Part shown: positions 24,449-33,797 of the stretch, one piece after another
How positions within the stretch are numbered: position 1 is the first letter of the stretch
Layout: the number at the start of each line of letters is the position of its first letter
Source of the DNA: Streptomonospora nanhaiensis
Lineage (GTDB): Bacteria > Actinomycetota > Actinomycetes > Streptosporangiales > Streptosporangiaceae
Assembly (NCBI RefSeq): GCF_026642255.1
Contig: NZ_CP113264.1
Coordinates: 4,340,001-4,404,000, forward strand
Reading direction: 5' to 3'
Length of the DNA: 64,000 nucleotides
Program-made: the position numbers and the translations under genes
The notes under the pieces: model-generated
Database searches by the model: none
What the model saw: only the letters and a program-made list of their open reading frames with translations
What the model was told of the DNA's origin: nothing

Positions 24449-25072
24449 ATGGCACAGTCGCGTGCACTGGTGGTTGTCGACGTCCAGCAGGAGTACTTCA
24501 CCGGCCTGCTGCCGATTCAGTACCCGCCGCGTGACGAGTCCGTGCTGAAGGTCGCGAACGCGATCGACGCCGCCGCCGGAGCCGGGATCCCGGTGGTCGT
24601 GGTCCAGCACTCGGCCGGGGACCGGTCCCCCGTGTTCAACCCGACGCTGCCGACCTACGAGCTCCACCCCGCCGTCGAGGAGCGCCGCAGCGACGCGTGG
24701 AAGCCCCTGGTCAAGCAGCACGGTTCGGTGTTCGCCGGTACCGACCTGGAGGACTGGCTGCGCGGCCGGGGCATCGACACCGTCACGCTGGTGGGATACA
24801 TGACGAACAACTGCATCCTCGCCTCCTCCGTGGAGGCGGAGGCCCGCGGGCTCCGGGCGGAGGTGCTCTCCGACGCGACCGGCGCCGTCGACATCGCCAA
24901 CGCGGCCGGTTCGGTTCGCGCGAAGACCGTGCACGAGACCCTGATGGCGATGCTCAACTCGAACTTCGCCGCCGTGGCGACGACCGACGAGTGGGTCCGG
25001 GCCGTGGCCTCCGGAGCCGGGCTGCCCAAGAGCAACCTCGTCGAGTCGGCCGCCGCCGGCCGGGACCGGTGA
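24449..25072 (+). CDS. Isochorismatase-like cysteine hydrolase
   Basis: 207 residues. The cysteine hydrolase fold has the expected triad: Asp11 in VVVDVQQEYF, Lys89 in LVKQHGSVF and Cys122 in YMTNNCILASS. Relatives include nicotinamidases, ureidoacrylate and N-carbamoylsarcosine hydrolases, and isochorismatases. The lack of a clear metal-site DxHxxxH argues against nicotinamidase, leaving an amidase on a small substrate most likely. GAGGAGG lies 5-6 bases before the ATG at 24449. It is divergent from a GlxA-type regulator, a pairing often seen for this enzyme class. Confidence 0.9.
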   Translation: MAQSRALVVVDVQQEYFTGLLPIQYPPRDESVLKVANAIDAAAGAGIPVVVVQHSAGDRSPVFNPTLPTYELHPAVEERRSDAWKPLVKQHGSVFAGTDLEDWLRGRGIDTVTLVGYMTNNCILASSVEAEARGLRAEVLSDATGAVDIANAAGSVRAKTVHETLMAMLNSNFAAVATTDEWVRAVASGAGLPKSNLVESAAAGRDR

Positions 25073-25136
25073 CACCTGCCGGTGGCCCGTCCGTGGCGGG
25101 GAGCCTGCCGAAGCGCCCCGGCGGGCGCGGCGGCCC

Positions 25137-25180
25137 CCACCGGTTCCGTCACCCGGCGGGCGGGTGGACGGAACCGGTGG
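25137..25180. terminator. Bidirectional terminator between the isochorismatase and carboxylesterase genes
   Basis: CCACCGGTTCCGTC (25137-25150) pairs with GACGGAACCGGTGG (25167-25180). ACCCG/CGGGT extends the stem inward with one bulge. It is ideally placed between two convergent genes. Confidence 0.8.
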
Positions 25181-25189
25181 GACGGGGCG

Positions 25190-26686
25190 TCACGCGGTCG
25201 TCCAGGCCTCCAGCTCCCGACCGCGGGGGTCCTCCACGCGGGACCACTCGGCGTCGATGCGCATGGTGACCCGGTTCCCGTCGTCGTACGGGTCCCATCC
25301 GGGGTCGCCGGTCCCGGCGAACCGGACCCAGGCCCCGTGCATGCGCGCGGCGAGACGGGCGGGCGGCTCCTCGGGGCCGAGCAGGGCGGCCGGACCCCGC
25401 AGCCGGGAGAGGTGGGCCAGGTCGAAGACGAAGGGCAGCTCCACCCCGTGGGCGGCGCCGAGCTGTCCGTCCAGGGCGCGTGAGCGCCAGGCGAACTCGT
25501 AGCCGTAGGTGGCGACCCGCGGCAGGGCGGTGTGGGCGTCGGCCAGGGCCCGGGTGCCCGCACCGAACAGCGCGTCGCCCATGACCGCGGAGCGCAGCTC
25601 GCCGAAGGACGCCCGGGGGCGCGACGTGCGGTAGGCCGCGACGAGACGGGCGGGATCCGGGTGAGAGCGCGCCGCGGCGCCGTCGACGTCCTCGGCGGTC
25701 GAGGCGGAGTACCGGTCCACGGGGACCAGGTAGAGGTTGCCCTCCTCGGTGTTGGTCCCGATGAGCAGGTCGGCGTCGGCGCCGGGGCCGGCGGCGAGGG
25801 AGACGGCGGGCTGGGTGTCGAGGACCAGGCTGAAGGGGCTGAGCCCGATCAGCGGGTCGCGGTGCGTCCCGGCCCGCAGGTCGATGCCCGAGAGCCGGGA
25901 GGACGTCTCGACCAGGCGGTCGTCGGAGAGGCCGGCGAAGGCGTCTGCGTGGGGCTCGACCCCCAGGTCCCGTGCCGCCGCCTCGGTGACGCGGGCGGCC
26001 TGCTCGGGCGTGAACGCGCCCAGGCCGCTGCCGCTCTGGACGATCGCCCGGCGCAGGAGGCCCACGGCCTCGGGGGAGGCGAGGACGCCGCCGACGACGG
26101 TCGCCCCGGCCGACTGGCCGAAGAGGGTGACGTTGCGCGGGTCGCCGCCGAAGGCGGCGATGTTCTCGCGGACCCAGCGCAGCGCGGCGACGACGTCGAG
26201 CAGGCCGCGGTTGGCGGGCGCCCCGGGCAGGTCCAGGAACCCGGCGATGCCGAGCCGGTAGTTGAGGGTGACGAGGACGACGCCGTCGCGGGCGAAGGCC
26301 GAGCCGTCGTAGAGCGCGGACCGCGTCGAGCCGGCGACGAACCCGCCGCCGTGGACGAACACCATGACGGGCAGGCCGTCGCCGCCTCCGGCGGGCGCCC
26401 AGACGTTGACGGTGAGGTAGTCCTCCCCTCGGCTCCAGCCGGTTCCGAAGTAGGGGGACATGTCCAAGCTGCCGAGCCTGCGCTCGGCCTGGGGCGCGTT
26501 GGGGCCCGGCGCGGTGGCGTCCCGGACGCCGTCCCAGGGCTCGTGCGGCCGGGGCGGGGCGAAGCGGCCGGCGCCGCGGGGCGGCGCCGCGTAGGGGATG
26601 TTCAGGTAGGCGTCGGTGTCGCCCCGGCGCAGGCCGCGGACCGCACCCCGGGCAGTGGTGACGACGGGTCCGGTGTGGTGGTTCAT
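25190..26686 (-). CDS. Type B carboxylesterase/lipase
   Basis: 498 residues. The full carboxylesterase-B fold is visible: oxyanion loop HGGGF (112-116), nucleophile Ser192 in FGQSAGA, acid Glu in GTNTEEGN (about 314) and base His413 in AAHGVELPFVF. There is no signal peptide, so the enzyme is cytosolic. Substrates are esters of modest size; p-nitrobenzyl esterase-like enzymes are relatives. AAAGG precedes the ATG. The gene starts 21 bp after the stop of the metallo-beta-lactamase-fold gene on the same strand, so the two form an operon of ester- or lactone-hydrolysing enzymes, divergent from a large LuxR regulator. Confidence 0.93.
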   Translation of the reverse strand: MNHHTGPVVTTARGAVRGLRRGDTDAYLNIPYAAPPRGAGRFAPPRPHEPWDGVRDATAPGPNAPQAERRLGSLDMSPYFGTGWSRGEDYLTVNVWAPAGGGDGLPVMVFVHGGGFVAGSTRSALYDGSAFARDGVVLVTLNYRLGIAGFLDLPGAPANRGLLDVVAALRWVRENIAAFGGDPRNVTLFGQSAGATVVGGVLASPEAVGLLRRAIVQSGSGLGAFTPEQAARVTEAAARDLGVEPHADAFAGLSDDRLVETSSRLSGIDLRAGTHRDPLIGLSPFSLVLDTQPAVSLAAGPGADADLLIGTNTEEGNLYLVPVDRYSASTAEDVDGAAARSHPDPARLVAAYRTSRPRASFGELRSAVMGDALFGAGTRALADAHTALPRVATYGYEFAWRSRALDGQLGAAHGVELPFVFDLAHLSRLRGPAALLGPEEPPARLAARMHGAWVRFAGTGDPGWDPYDDGNRVTMRIDAEWSRVEDPRGRELEAWTTA

Positions 26687-26707
26687 GGTGATGCCTTTCC
26701 GCGGGCC

Positions 26708-27622
26708 TCAGCCCTGCTCGGTGTACGGGGCGAAGGGGGCCCAGCCCTTGACGGCGAACTTGTCCCCCGCGCGCGACACCTCGGCGGCGCCGTGGCCGCC
26801 CAGGTGCGCGGGGATGACGAGCGCGTTGTTGTCGGCCGCCCAGCCCAGGACCTTGCGGCGGGTGGCGCGGGCGCCCGCGGGGTCCTCGCAGAAGCAGCTG
26901 TTGGAGTCGGGTTCGAGGATCTGCACCGGGCTGTGCAGCATGTCGCCGACGAACACCGCGCGGTCCGTTCCGGAGGTGAGGGTCAGCACGGAGGAGCCGG
27001 GGGTGTGCCCGGGAGCCGCGTCCAGGCGCAGGCCGGCGTCGATCCGGTGGCTGTTCTCCCACAGCAGTGTCAGACCGGCCCGGTGGACCGGGGCCACGCT
27101 GTCCTCGAAGACGTTCTGGTTGCCCCGGCCGAGGTTCGGCTCGTGCCCGTTCTCGGGGTTCCAGAAGTCGAAGTCGTCCTTGGGCATGAGATAGGTGGCG
27201 TTGGGAAACGTGGGTACCCAGTTCCGCCCGTCCAGGTAGGTGTTCCAGCCGACATGGTCGACGTGCAGGTGCGTGTTGATCACGATGTCCACGTCCTCGG
27301 GCTCGACGCCGGCGCGCGCGAGATTGGCGAGGAAGTCTGTTTCGAGGCGGCTCCAGACCGGCGAGTACGGGCGCTCCTTGTGGTTGCCCACACCGGTGTC
27401 GACGAGGATGGTCCTGCCCTCGCTGCGCAGCAGCCAGGTCTGGATCGCGGAATTCACGGTATTGGTCCCGGAATCCAGGAAATGCGGGTCCAGCCAGGAG
27501 GCGCCGTCGTTCCAGGCCTCCTTCGGGGTCTCCGGGAAGAAGGCGTCGGTCGTCATGTCGACGGTTCCGTAGTATTCCCGGACCCGGTCGATGGTGACGT
27601 TTCCGAGCGTGATCTGTTCCAT
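26708..27622 (-). CDS. Metallo-beta-lactamase-fold hydrolase
   Basis: 304 residues. The metal site motif HLHVDH is at 118-123 (His118, His120, Asp122, His123), followed by GHTPGS and VGDMLHS with the third His and the bridging Asp, and PAHLGGHG near the C-terminus. The order matches lactonase- or glyoxalase-like MBL hydrolases; long-chain acyl-homoserine lactonases and related esterases share it. There is no signal peptide. GAGGACG precedes the ATG at 27622. It is first gene of a two-gene operon with the carboxylesterase. The two hydrolases may act in sequence on one ester or lactone; this is inference. Confidence 0.9.
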   Translation of the reverse strand: MEQITLGNVTIDRVREYYGTVDMTTDAFFPETPKEAWNDGASWLDPHFLDSGTNTVNSAIQTWLLRSEGRTILVDTGVGNHKERPYSPVWSRLETDFLANLARAGVEPEDVDIVINTHLHVDHVGWNTYLDGRNWVPTFPNATYLMPKDDFDFWNPENGHEPNLGRGNQNVFEDSVAPVHRAGLTLLWENSHRIDAGLRLDAAPGHTPGSSVLTLTSGTDRAVFVGDMLHSPVQILEPDSNSCFCEDPAGARATRRKVLGWAADNNALVIPAHLGGHGAAEVSRAGDKFAVKGWAPFAPYTEQG

Positions 27623-27690
27623 GGGGCGTCCTCGTGTTTTCGGCGGGTTCTGGGGAACCGTACGGGCGGCCCGGGCGGGCCCGGTATCCG

Positions 27691-27698
27691 TCACGTGA
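27691..27698. promoter_or_regulatory. TCACGTGA palindrome in the MBL/LuxR divergent region
   Basis: An 8-bp perfect palindrome lies midway in the 186-bp region between the hydrolase operon and the LAL regulator. It is short, so it is only a candidate regulator site. Confidence 0.25.
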
Positions 27699-27808
27699 CT
27701 GCACCTGCGCGCAGGGCCCTTCCGGGCTCGGGGCCGGGCGGCTTGTAGCCTGCCGGGGCCGGGGCAGGACGGCACCGGGTCGAAGAGCCATGTTTGCGGG
27801 GGGCTTCC

Positions 27809-30628
27809 GTGGGTGAGCACACAGGCGGCGTCGGCACGGCCGCGGGGCCGGAGCCGGAGGCCGGGGGGCCGTTCGTCGGCCGGGAAGCGGAGTGGGCGCG
27901 TCTCCTGCGTGCGGTGGAGCCGGAATCGGCGGACCCGGTGGTGGTGCTGCTGGGGGACGCGGGCACGGGGAAGAGCGCGCTCCTGGACCGCGCGGCGCGC
28001 CGGGCCGGGGCCGACGGCGCGCGCGTGCTGCGCGCCGCGGGGAGCGAGTCGGAGTCCGGGCTGGCGTTCTCCTCCCTGCACCAGCTGCTGCGGCCGTTGC
28101 ACGAGGAGGTGGACGAACTGCCGGACGGGCAGCGCGCCGCCCTGCGGGAGGCCTTCGGCGCGGGGCGCGCCGTCGCTCGCGAGGGAGCGCCCGACCCCCT
28201 CCTGCTCGGGATCGCCGTCCTGGGCCTGCTGTCGGCCGTGGGCGAGCGGCAGCCCGTGCTCGTGGCACTGGACGACGCGCAGTGGTTCGACCGCGCCTCC
28301 CTGGACGCCCTGGCCTTCGCCGCCAGGCGGCTGGCGGGGGAACCGGTCACCGTGCTGGTCGCGGCCCGCGAGGGCCACCGCCTCCCGGGGTTCGACCGCC
28401 ACGTGCCCACACTCACCCTGGGCCCGCTCGACGGCGCCGCGGCCGGCCGGCTCCTGGACCTGCAGCCGGCGGCTCCCACCGGACGCACCAGGGCGCGGAT
28501 CACCGAGCAGGCCGCCGGCAACCCGCTGGCGCTGGTGGAACTGGCAAGGGCGGCCGCCTCCCGCGACACGGCCGCGGGGCTGCCCGACGCGGGCCCGCTC
28601 CCGCTCACCGGGCACCTGGAGCGGGTCTTCGCCGCACGCCTGGACGGCCTTCCCGCGGCGACGGGGCGGGCTCTGCTGCTCCTGGCCGCCATGGACAGCG
28701 CCGACTCCGACGTCGCCGCCGCGGCCGGGCTGCCCGGCGCCGGGGACGCCGTCTGGCCGCCCGCGGAGGAGGCCGGGCTGGTCCGGCGGACCGGCCCGGT
28801 CCCCCGGTTCGGCCACCCGCTCGTGCGGTCCGCCGTGTACCACGCCGCACCCCCGGAGGCACGGCGCGAGGCCCACCTCGCGCTCGCCGGACTGCTGCGG
28901 GACGAACCGGACCGGCGCGCCTGGCACCTGGCCGCCGCCTGCACGCGCCCGGACGCGGCCGTGTCCGCGGAGCTGGAGCGCACCGCCGACCGGGCCCGCC
29001 GGCGCGGCGGCCACGCGGCGGCGGCCGAGGCCCTCCAGCGCGCCGCGGAGCTGGCGCCGCGGCGCGAGGACGGCGCCCGGCTGCTGGTCGGGGCCGCTTC
29101 GGCGGCCGTGTTCACCGGGGACCTCGCCCGGGTCGAGGAACTGGCGGCCGCGGCACGCGCGCGCACGGACGACGCGTCGCTGCTGGCGTCCGTCGCCGTA
29201 CAGGCCGGACGGCTGGCGGTCCTGACCGGGCGCCACACCGCGGTCTTCTCCCGGCTGGCCGACGCCGCCGGGGGCTTGACGGCCTCCCGGCCCGCCGCCG
29301 CCCTGGACCTTCTCGCCGAGGCCGCCGTGGTGCGCTTCTACTCCGGGGAGGACGCCCAGCACGACCGCGTCCACGACCTCCTGGGGCGCCTTCCCGAGGG
29401 GGCCTCGGACGCCTTCCTGCGCGCCTGGGTGAGGACCGTGTCGGACCCCTTCGCCGCCAGGGACGAGGTCCTCCCCCTGCTCCCGCGGCTGGCCGCCGAG
29501 GCGCGGGACCGGCCGGAGCGGCTCACCGCCGTCGGGATCATGGCATGGCTCCTGGACGAGACCCCGCGGGCCGTCCGCGTCTTCGACGAGGCGTTCGACC
29601 GCTGGCAGGTGCGGGGAACGCTGCCGGAGGGGCTGGGCGGCGCCGTCGCCTGGGCCTATGTGGACCGGGGAAGGTGGGACCAGGCCCGGGAGGCCTGCGC
29701 CCGCACCACGGCGGTCGGCCGGTTGGCCGTCCTCGACCACGCCGTGGCCTGCGCGGCAGCCGTGGACGCCGTCGTGCTGGCCCACCGGGGTGACGCTGTC
29801 GCGGCCCGCGCCCGGGCCGAGGAGGCGCTCGCCCTGGTGGACCCGCTGGAAAGCCGCTCGATCGGCGTCTACGCCCGCCGTGCGCTCGGGGCCGCGGCTG
29901 CCGTCGAAGGCGCGTACGGCACTGCCTACGACCACCTCCGCGCGGTCTTCACCGCGGACGGCGGGCCCGTGCACTACCACGCCTCCCACCCGGCCCTCGC
30001 CGACCTGGCCGCGGCCGCCGTGCGCAGCGGTCACCGCGAGGAGGCCGCCGCGATCGTCGAGCGTTGCGCACACCTGCTCGCCAAGGGCACCTCACCCCGC
30101 CTGCGCGCGCTGGTCGACCGGGCCCGGGGCCTGCTGGCGGACCCCGGGGACGCCGAACCGCACCTGCGGGCCGCCCTGGCGGACCCGGTCCTGGAGCACT
30201 GGCCCTTCGAGCGGGCGCAGGCCCTGCTCGACCTCGCCGAACGGCTGCGGCGCCGACGGCGCATCGCGGAGGCCCGGGCGCCGCTCGCCGAGGCCCTGGA
30301 GGTCTTCCGCCGTCTGGGCGCACGGCCGTGGATCGAGCGAGCCCGGGCCGAGGCGCGCGCCGCGGGCCTCGACGTCGTGGACTCCGCCCCGGACGCGCTC
30401 GCCGAACTCAGCCCGCAACAGCAGCAGATCGTCAGGCTCGCCTCCCGGGGGCTGACCAACCGCGAGATCGGCGAGAAGCTCTTCCTCTCCCCGCGCACGG
30501 TGGGCTCGCACCTGTACCGCAGCTTCCCCAAGCTGGGAGTCACCGCCCGGTCCCAGCTGCGCGACCTCGTCGGGGGCGCGCCCGCGGCGGTCGGACACCG
30601 GGACCGCCGGAGCCCCGCCACCGGGTAG
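27809..30628 (+). CDS. LAL-type LuxR-family regulator (large ATP-binding)
   Basis: 939 residues. An N-terminal AAA-type ATPase has Walker A GDAGTGKSA at 49-57 and a Walker B-like strand PVLVALDDAQWFD near 155. A long TPR-like helical middle follows, then a C-terminal LuxR HTH (about 870-925: LSPQQQQIVRLASRGLTN, REIGEKLFLSPRTVGSHL). LAL proteins activate nearby pathways on binding an inducer and ATP. The start is GTG at 27809 with GGGGGG 5 bases upstream; TTG at 27794 is an alternative. The divergent two-hydrolase operon is the most likely target. Confidence 0.9.
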   Translation: MGEHTGGVGTAAGPEPEAGGPFVGREAEWARLLRAVEPESADPVVVLLGDAGTGKSALLDRAARRAGADGARVLRAAGSESESGLAFSSLHQLLRPLHEEVDELPDGQRAALREAFGAGRAVAREGAPDPLLLGIAVLGLLSAVGERQPVLVALDDAQWFDRASLDALAFAARRLAGEPVTVLVAAREGHRLPGFDRHVPTLTLGPLDGAAAGRLLDLQPAAPTGRTRARITEQAAGNPLALVELARAAASRDTAAGLPDAGPLPLTGHLERVFAARLDGLPAATGRALLLLAAMDSADSDVAAAAGLPGAGDAVWPPAEEAGLVRRTGPVPRFGHPLVRSAVYHAAPPEARREAHLALAGLLRDEPDRRAWHLAAACTRPDAAVSAELERTADRARRRGGHAAAAEALQRAAELAPRREDGARLLVGAASAAVFTGDLARVEELAAAARARTDDASLLASVAVQAGRLAVLTGRHTAVFSRLADAAGGLTASRPAAALDLLAEAAVVRFYSGEDAQHDRVHDLLGRLPEGASDAFLRAWVRTVSDPFAARDEVLPLLPRLAAEARDRPERLTAVGIMAWLLDETPRAVRVFDEAFDRWQVRGTLPEGLGGAVAWAYVDRGRWDQAREACARTTAVGRLAVLDHAVACAAAVDAVVLAHRGDAVAARARAEEALALVDPLESRSIGVYARRALGAAAAVEGAYGTAYDHLRAVFTADGGPVHYHASHPALADLAAAAVRSGHREEAAAIVERCAHLLAKGTSPRLRALVDRARGLLADPGDAEPHLRAALADPVLEHWPFERAQALLDLAERLRRRRRIAEARAPLAEALEVFRRLGARPWIERARAEARAAGLDVVDSAPDALAELSPQQQQIVRLASRGLTNREIGEKLFLSPRTVGSHLYRSFPKLGVTARSQLRDLVGGAPAAVGHRDRRSPATG

Positions 30629-30660
30629 CGGCGGGATGTGGCGGCGCGGGGAACCGTGTT

Positions 30661-30697
30661 CGGCCGGGGCCGCCGGTGGTCGGTCCGGCCCCGGCCG
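30661..30697. terminator. Bidirectional terminator between the LAL gene and the STM4015-family gene
   Basis: CGGCCGGGGCCG (30661-30672) pairs perfectly with CGGCCCCGGCCG (30686-30697) around 13 nt, between convergent stops. Confidence 0.75.
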
Positions 30698-30709
30698 TGG
30701 GCGTTCCGG

Positions 30710-31720
30710 CTACTCGGACGCCGCGGTGTAGTAGTAGGGCTCCTCGTCCTCGTCGTACTCCTCGTCATCGTCGTCCCTGCCGGCGTCCAGGTCGAGCTCG
30801 ACCCCGGATCCGGCGAACGCGGCCCTCACCCGCTCCACCGTCTCCTCGCCCAGGAAGTGGTGGTGCAGGTCGAGCCGGCGCAGACCGGAGAAGGCCCCGG
30901 CCCGGTCGACGAGCTCCTGTGCGCCCTTGTCCGTGAGGATGCCCAGGGACAGGTCGAGGACCTCCAGGCCCGCGAGAACGGGGGCCTCGGCGAGCACCGG
31001 GACCCACTCGGCCCACTTCTCGGCGTTGCGCACCCCCAGGTACCGCAGCCGGGGGAACGCCTCTCCCGAGAGCACCGGCGCCAGGTCCTGCGGGGAGGTG
31101 CTGCCGCCGTAGTCCTCCATCCCCAGCCACAGCTCCAGGTGCTCCAGCGCGGGCAGCCCCGAGGACGCCACCTCGCGTACGACCCGGCCGGGCAGACCAC
31201 CGCTCTGCAGGGTGAGGGAACGCAGCGAGGCGTGCGAGGGCACGTGCAGTCCGAGCCGGCCCTCCATGCCGTCGGCGCCCTTCACGGTCAGCGCCTCCAA
31301 CCGGGGGAAGGCGGCCACGAGCGGCGCCAGGTCGGGCTGGGAGATCCAGGAGAGCTCGCACTCGTCGAAGGTGATGTCGCCGAAGAAGACCGAGCGCAGG
31401 TTCGGCAGCGCGTCGGCGTGCTCGACCAGCAGGTCCGCGGCCTGGTACATGCCTCCCTCATTGGCATAGGACCATTCGCCGATGACCAGTGCCGTCAGCT
31501 GCTCGGCGTCCACCTCGGACAGGAACCGGGCGAGGTAGTCGGCGCACTCGTCCTCGGGGGGTGTCCGCAGGCCCGCGCTGGTCCGCAGCCGCCAGGCTGT
31601 GGCGGCGGGGTCGTGCGGGTCGCCGCCCTGCTCCCGGATGCGGGCGAGCCGCTCCTCCCACGTGCCGCTGGCGGGGAACTCGACCACGGGCAGGCCCGCG
31701 AACTCGGTGAGGTCGGACAT
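30710..31720 (-). CDS. STM4015-family leucine-rich protein, copy 1
   Basis: 336 residues. Leucine-rich repeat-like segments run from about residue 105 to 300 (LRSVFFGDITFDECELSWI; LRSLTLQSGGLPG; LEHLELWLGMEDYGG; LEVLDLSLGILTDKGAQEL; LRRLDLHHHFL), ending in an acidic tail with YYYTAASE. The architecture and the ECELSWI signature match the STM4015 family, named from a Salmonella cluster that also has STM4012-4014 (radical SAM and others); none of those partners is present here. The role is unknown, perhaps a protein-interaction scaffold. The ATG is at 31720. A second copy in opposite orientation lies 2 kb away. Confidence 0.82.
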   Translation of the reverse strand: MSDLTEFAGLPVVEFPASGTWEERLARIREQGGDPHDPAATAWRLRTSAGLRTPPEDECADYLARFLSEVDAEQLTALVIGEWSYANEGGMYQAADLLVEHADALPNLRSVFFGDITFDECELSWISQPDLAPLVAAFPRLEALTVKGADGMEGRLGLHVPSHASLRSLTLQSGGLPGRVVREVASSGLPALEHLELWLGMEDYGGSTSPQDLAPVLSGEAFPRLRYLGVRNAEKWAEWVPVLAEAPVLAGLEVLDLSLGILTDKGAQELVDRAGAFSGLRRLDLHHHFLGEETVERVRAAFAGSGVELDLDAGRDDDDEEYDEDEEPYYYTAASE

Positions 31721-31846
31721 GGGGGTTCTCTTCTCAGGCTTCAGGGGGCGAAATGTCCCCCATGCCTAGCAGTTCCGAGGGACAGACAGGAGATCGGGAG
31801 CCTTCCGGTGCGGGACTGGCCGAAGGCGCACCTCTCCCCGCCACGG

Positions 31847-32431
31847 TCACAGCGCGTGTCCCCCGGCGACCTGCAGGACCTGCCCGGTGACCCATCGGGC
31901 TTGGTGGGAGGCCAGGTAGACCACGGCGTCGGCGATGTCGTCCGGCTCTCCGACCCTGCCCATCGGCACGGCCTCCCCCGCCCGGGCGACGAGCTCCTCG
32001 TCCATCCAGCCGGTCTGGACGGGCCCCGGGGCGACGGCGTTCACCCGGTAGTGGCGCTCCAGGGACGCGTGGGTCAGGGTGTCGACGGTGTCCGGCGTCT
32101 CGCAGTGGGCGGCGTTGTTGACCAGGACGTTGATCGGTCCGGCCCGGTCCGCGACCTCGCGCACGAGCCGGACGGGCCCGTCCGGCTCGGACAGGTCGGC
32201 GCCGACGGCGAAGGAGCCGTTGCCGAGTTCCTCCGCGAGCTCGTCCGCGGTCCCCGCGGCGGGGGTGACGTGGGCCCACCCGGCCCCGGCCGGCGCCGGA
32301 GGGTCGCGGTCGAGGTGGTGGACCGCCACGCGCGCCCCCTGGGCGGCGAACGCGCGGCTGATCGCCGCGCCGATGTTCCCGGATCCGCCGGTGACCAGGA
32401 CGGTCTGTCCGGCGAGGCGGGTGTCGATCAT
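31847..32431 (-). pseudogene. SDR oxidoreductase with internal deletion of the catalytic region
   Basis: The frame is intact but only 194 residues long, against about 250 for classical short-chain dehydrogenases. It has the cofactor loop TGGSGNIG and NVLVNNAA, then runs LERHYRVN directly into AVAPGPVQTGWMDEEL. In intact relatives these two segments are separated by about 55 residues containing the catalytic Ser and the YxxxK dyad, all missing here. The junction codes for VNA, where both flanks of the deletion normally read VN, so recombination across a short GTGAACG-like match near 32037-32043 would explain it in frame. The product cannot be a functional reductase. The ATG at 32431 is chosen because upstream sequence is low-complexity. 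Confidence 0.8.
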
Positions 32432-32623
32432 CGTTGCCCCTTCGGTGGTTCGTCGGTCGGCCCGGTGCGGAGGCCGGCGTGCCCACACCCCACGCCCCGG
32501 CCGCGGCCCGACCCGCTGCGGGGGCCGGTACGCCCAGGGTTGCCCCGCCCGCCCGCAGCCGCAACCCGTTTGTCCGGGCACCGCACCCCCGCGGACCCGG
32601 CCTCCGGGGACTCCGCGGCCGCC

Positions 32624-33550
32624 TCAGCCCGGGGAGCGGGGGCGCAGCAGGTCGGGTTCGATGTAGATGATCTTCGCGATGGGCACGGCCTCGCGGATCC
32701 TGCGCTCGGCCTCGTCGATCGCGCGGGTGACACGCCGGGCGTCGTCCTCGGCGTCCACGGCGACCTTGGCCGCGACCAGCAGTTCCTCGGGCCCCAGGTG
32801 CATCGTGCGCATGTGGATGACGGCGTCGATGTCCGCGCAGTCCAGGATGGCCCGGCGGATGAGGCGGATGTTCTCCTCGCTGGCGGACTCCCCGATGAGC
32901 AGGCTCTTGACCTCCACGGCCAGGAGCACGGCGAACACCACGAGCAGCAGACCGATGGCCCCCGAACCCAGGCCGTCCCAGACGCCGTTGCCGGTGATCA
33001 GGGTCAGACCGACCCCGACCAGGGCGAAGGCCAGGCCGATGAGGGCGCCGGTGTCCTCCAGCAGGATCACCGGCAGCTCGGGGGACTTGGTGCGGCGGAT
33101 GAACCCGAACCACCCCACCCGGGCGCGCGCCGACCTGGACTGGCGCAGCGCGGTGCGCAGAGCCGTCGCCTCCATCACGGCGGCCAGCAGCAGCACCACG
33201 ATGGGCACCCACTGCCAGGAGGTGATCGGGTGGGGGTCGCGGATCTTCTCCCATGCCTCGTACAGGGCGAACAGCCCGCCGAGGGTGAACAGCACGATCG
33301 CCACGAGGAAGGCGTAGACGTAGCGCTCGTGGCCGAAGCCGAAGGGGTGCTCCGGCGTGGCGGTGCGCACCGACCGCCGTCCGCCGATGAGCAGCAGGAT
33401 CTGGTTTCCGGAGTCGGCCACCGAGTGCACCGACTCCGCGAGCATGGCCGAGGACGCCGTCAGGAGATAGGCCACGAACTTGGTCACGGCGATCCCGAGG
33501 TTGGCCGCCAGCGCCATGACCACGGCCTTCGTGCTGTCCTCGGTACTCAC
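32624..33550 (-). CDS. Cation diffusion facilitator (CDF) family transporter
   Basis: 308 residues. Six transmembrane helices are predicted in the first 215 residues. The metal-site region of helix 2, LLTASSAMLAESVHSVADSG (ESVHSxADSG, with His and two acidic residues), and the helix-5 segment LLEDTGALIGLAFAL fit zinc/iron/manganese CDF exporters. A cytoplasmic C-terminal domain follows, including VIHMRTMHLGPEELLVAAK, typical of metal-sensing dimerisation. The protein exports divalent cations by proton antiport. The start is GTG at 33550 with GAGGAGG upstream. It is 192 bp from the broken SDR gene downstream on the same strand. The metal cannot be predicted safely. Confidence 0.9.
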   Translation of the reverse strand: MSTEDSTKAVVMALAANLGIAVTKFVAYLLTASSAMLAESVHSVADSGNQILLLIGGRRSVRTATPEHPFGFGHERYVYAFLVAIVLFTLGGLFALYEAWEKIRDPHPITSWQWVPIVVLLLAAVMEATALRTALRQSRSARARVGWFGFIRRTKSPELPVILLEDTGALIGLAFALVGVGLTLITGNGVWDGLGSGAIGLLLVVFAVLLAVEVKSLLIGESASEENIRLIRRAILDCADIDAVIHMRTMHLGPEELLVAAKVAVDAEDDARRVTRAIDEAERRIREAVPIAKIIYIEPDLLRPRSPG

Positions 33551-33797
33551 CGCGTCGCCTCCTCGTCAGCTGCGGACCGACGGCCGGGCCGCGGCGGTCG
33601 CACCGCCGGCCTCCCGGGGCGCGGTGTCCGGAAGGCCCGCCCCGGACTTTCCCAGGTTCCGTGGCGGGCGGTGCACGTGCAAGCACCCCGCTGCCGTGTC
33701 GGACGGGACCGGGACGGGTCCCGGGCCGCGCGGCGCCGGGATGTCGGAGCGCGCTGGTAGGCAGGACACCTCACCCCTGCCCCCTCCGGGAGTCCCT

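Noticed and set aside
26708-30073. A leftward frame of 1121 codons that runs through the LuxR gene into the MBL hydrolase
   Set aside because: Only its last 304 codons have a protein family (MBL fold), with a ribosome site at 27622. The rest is antisense to the LAL regulator and low in complexity.
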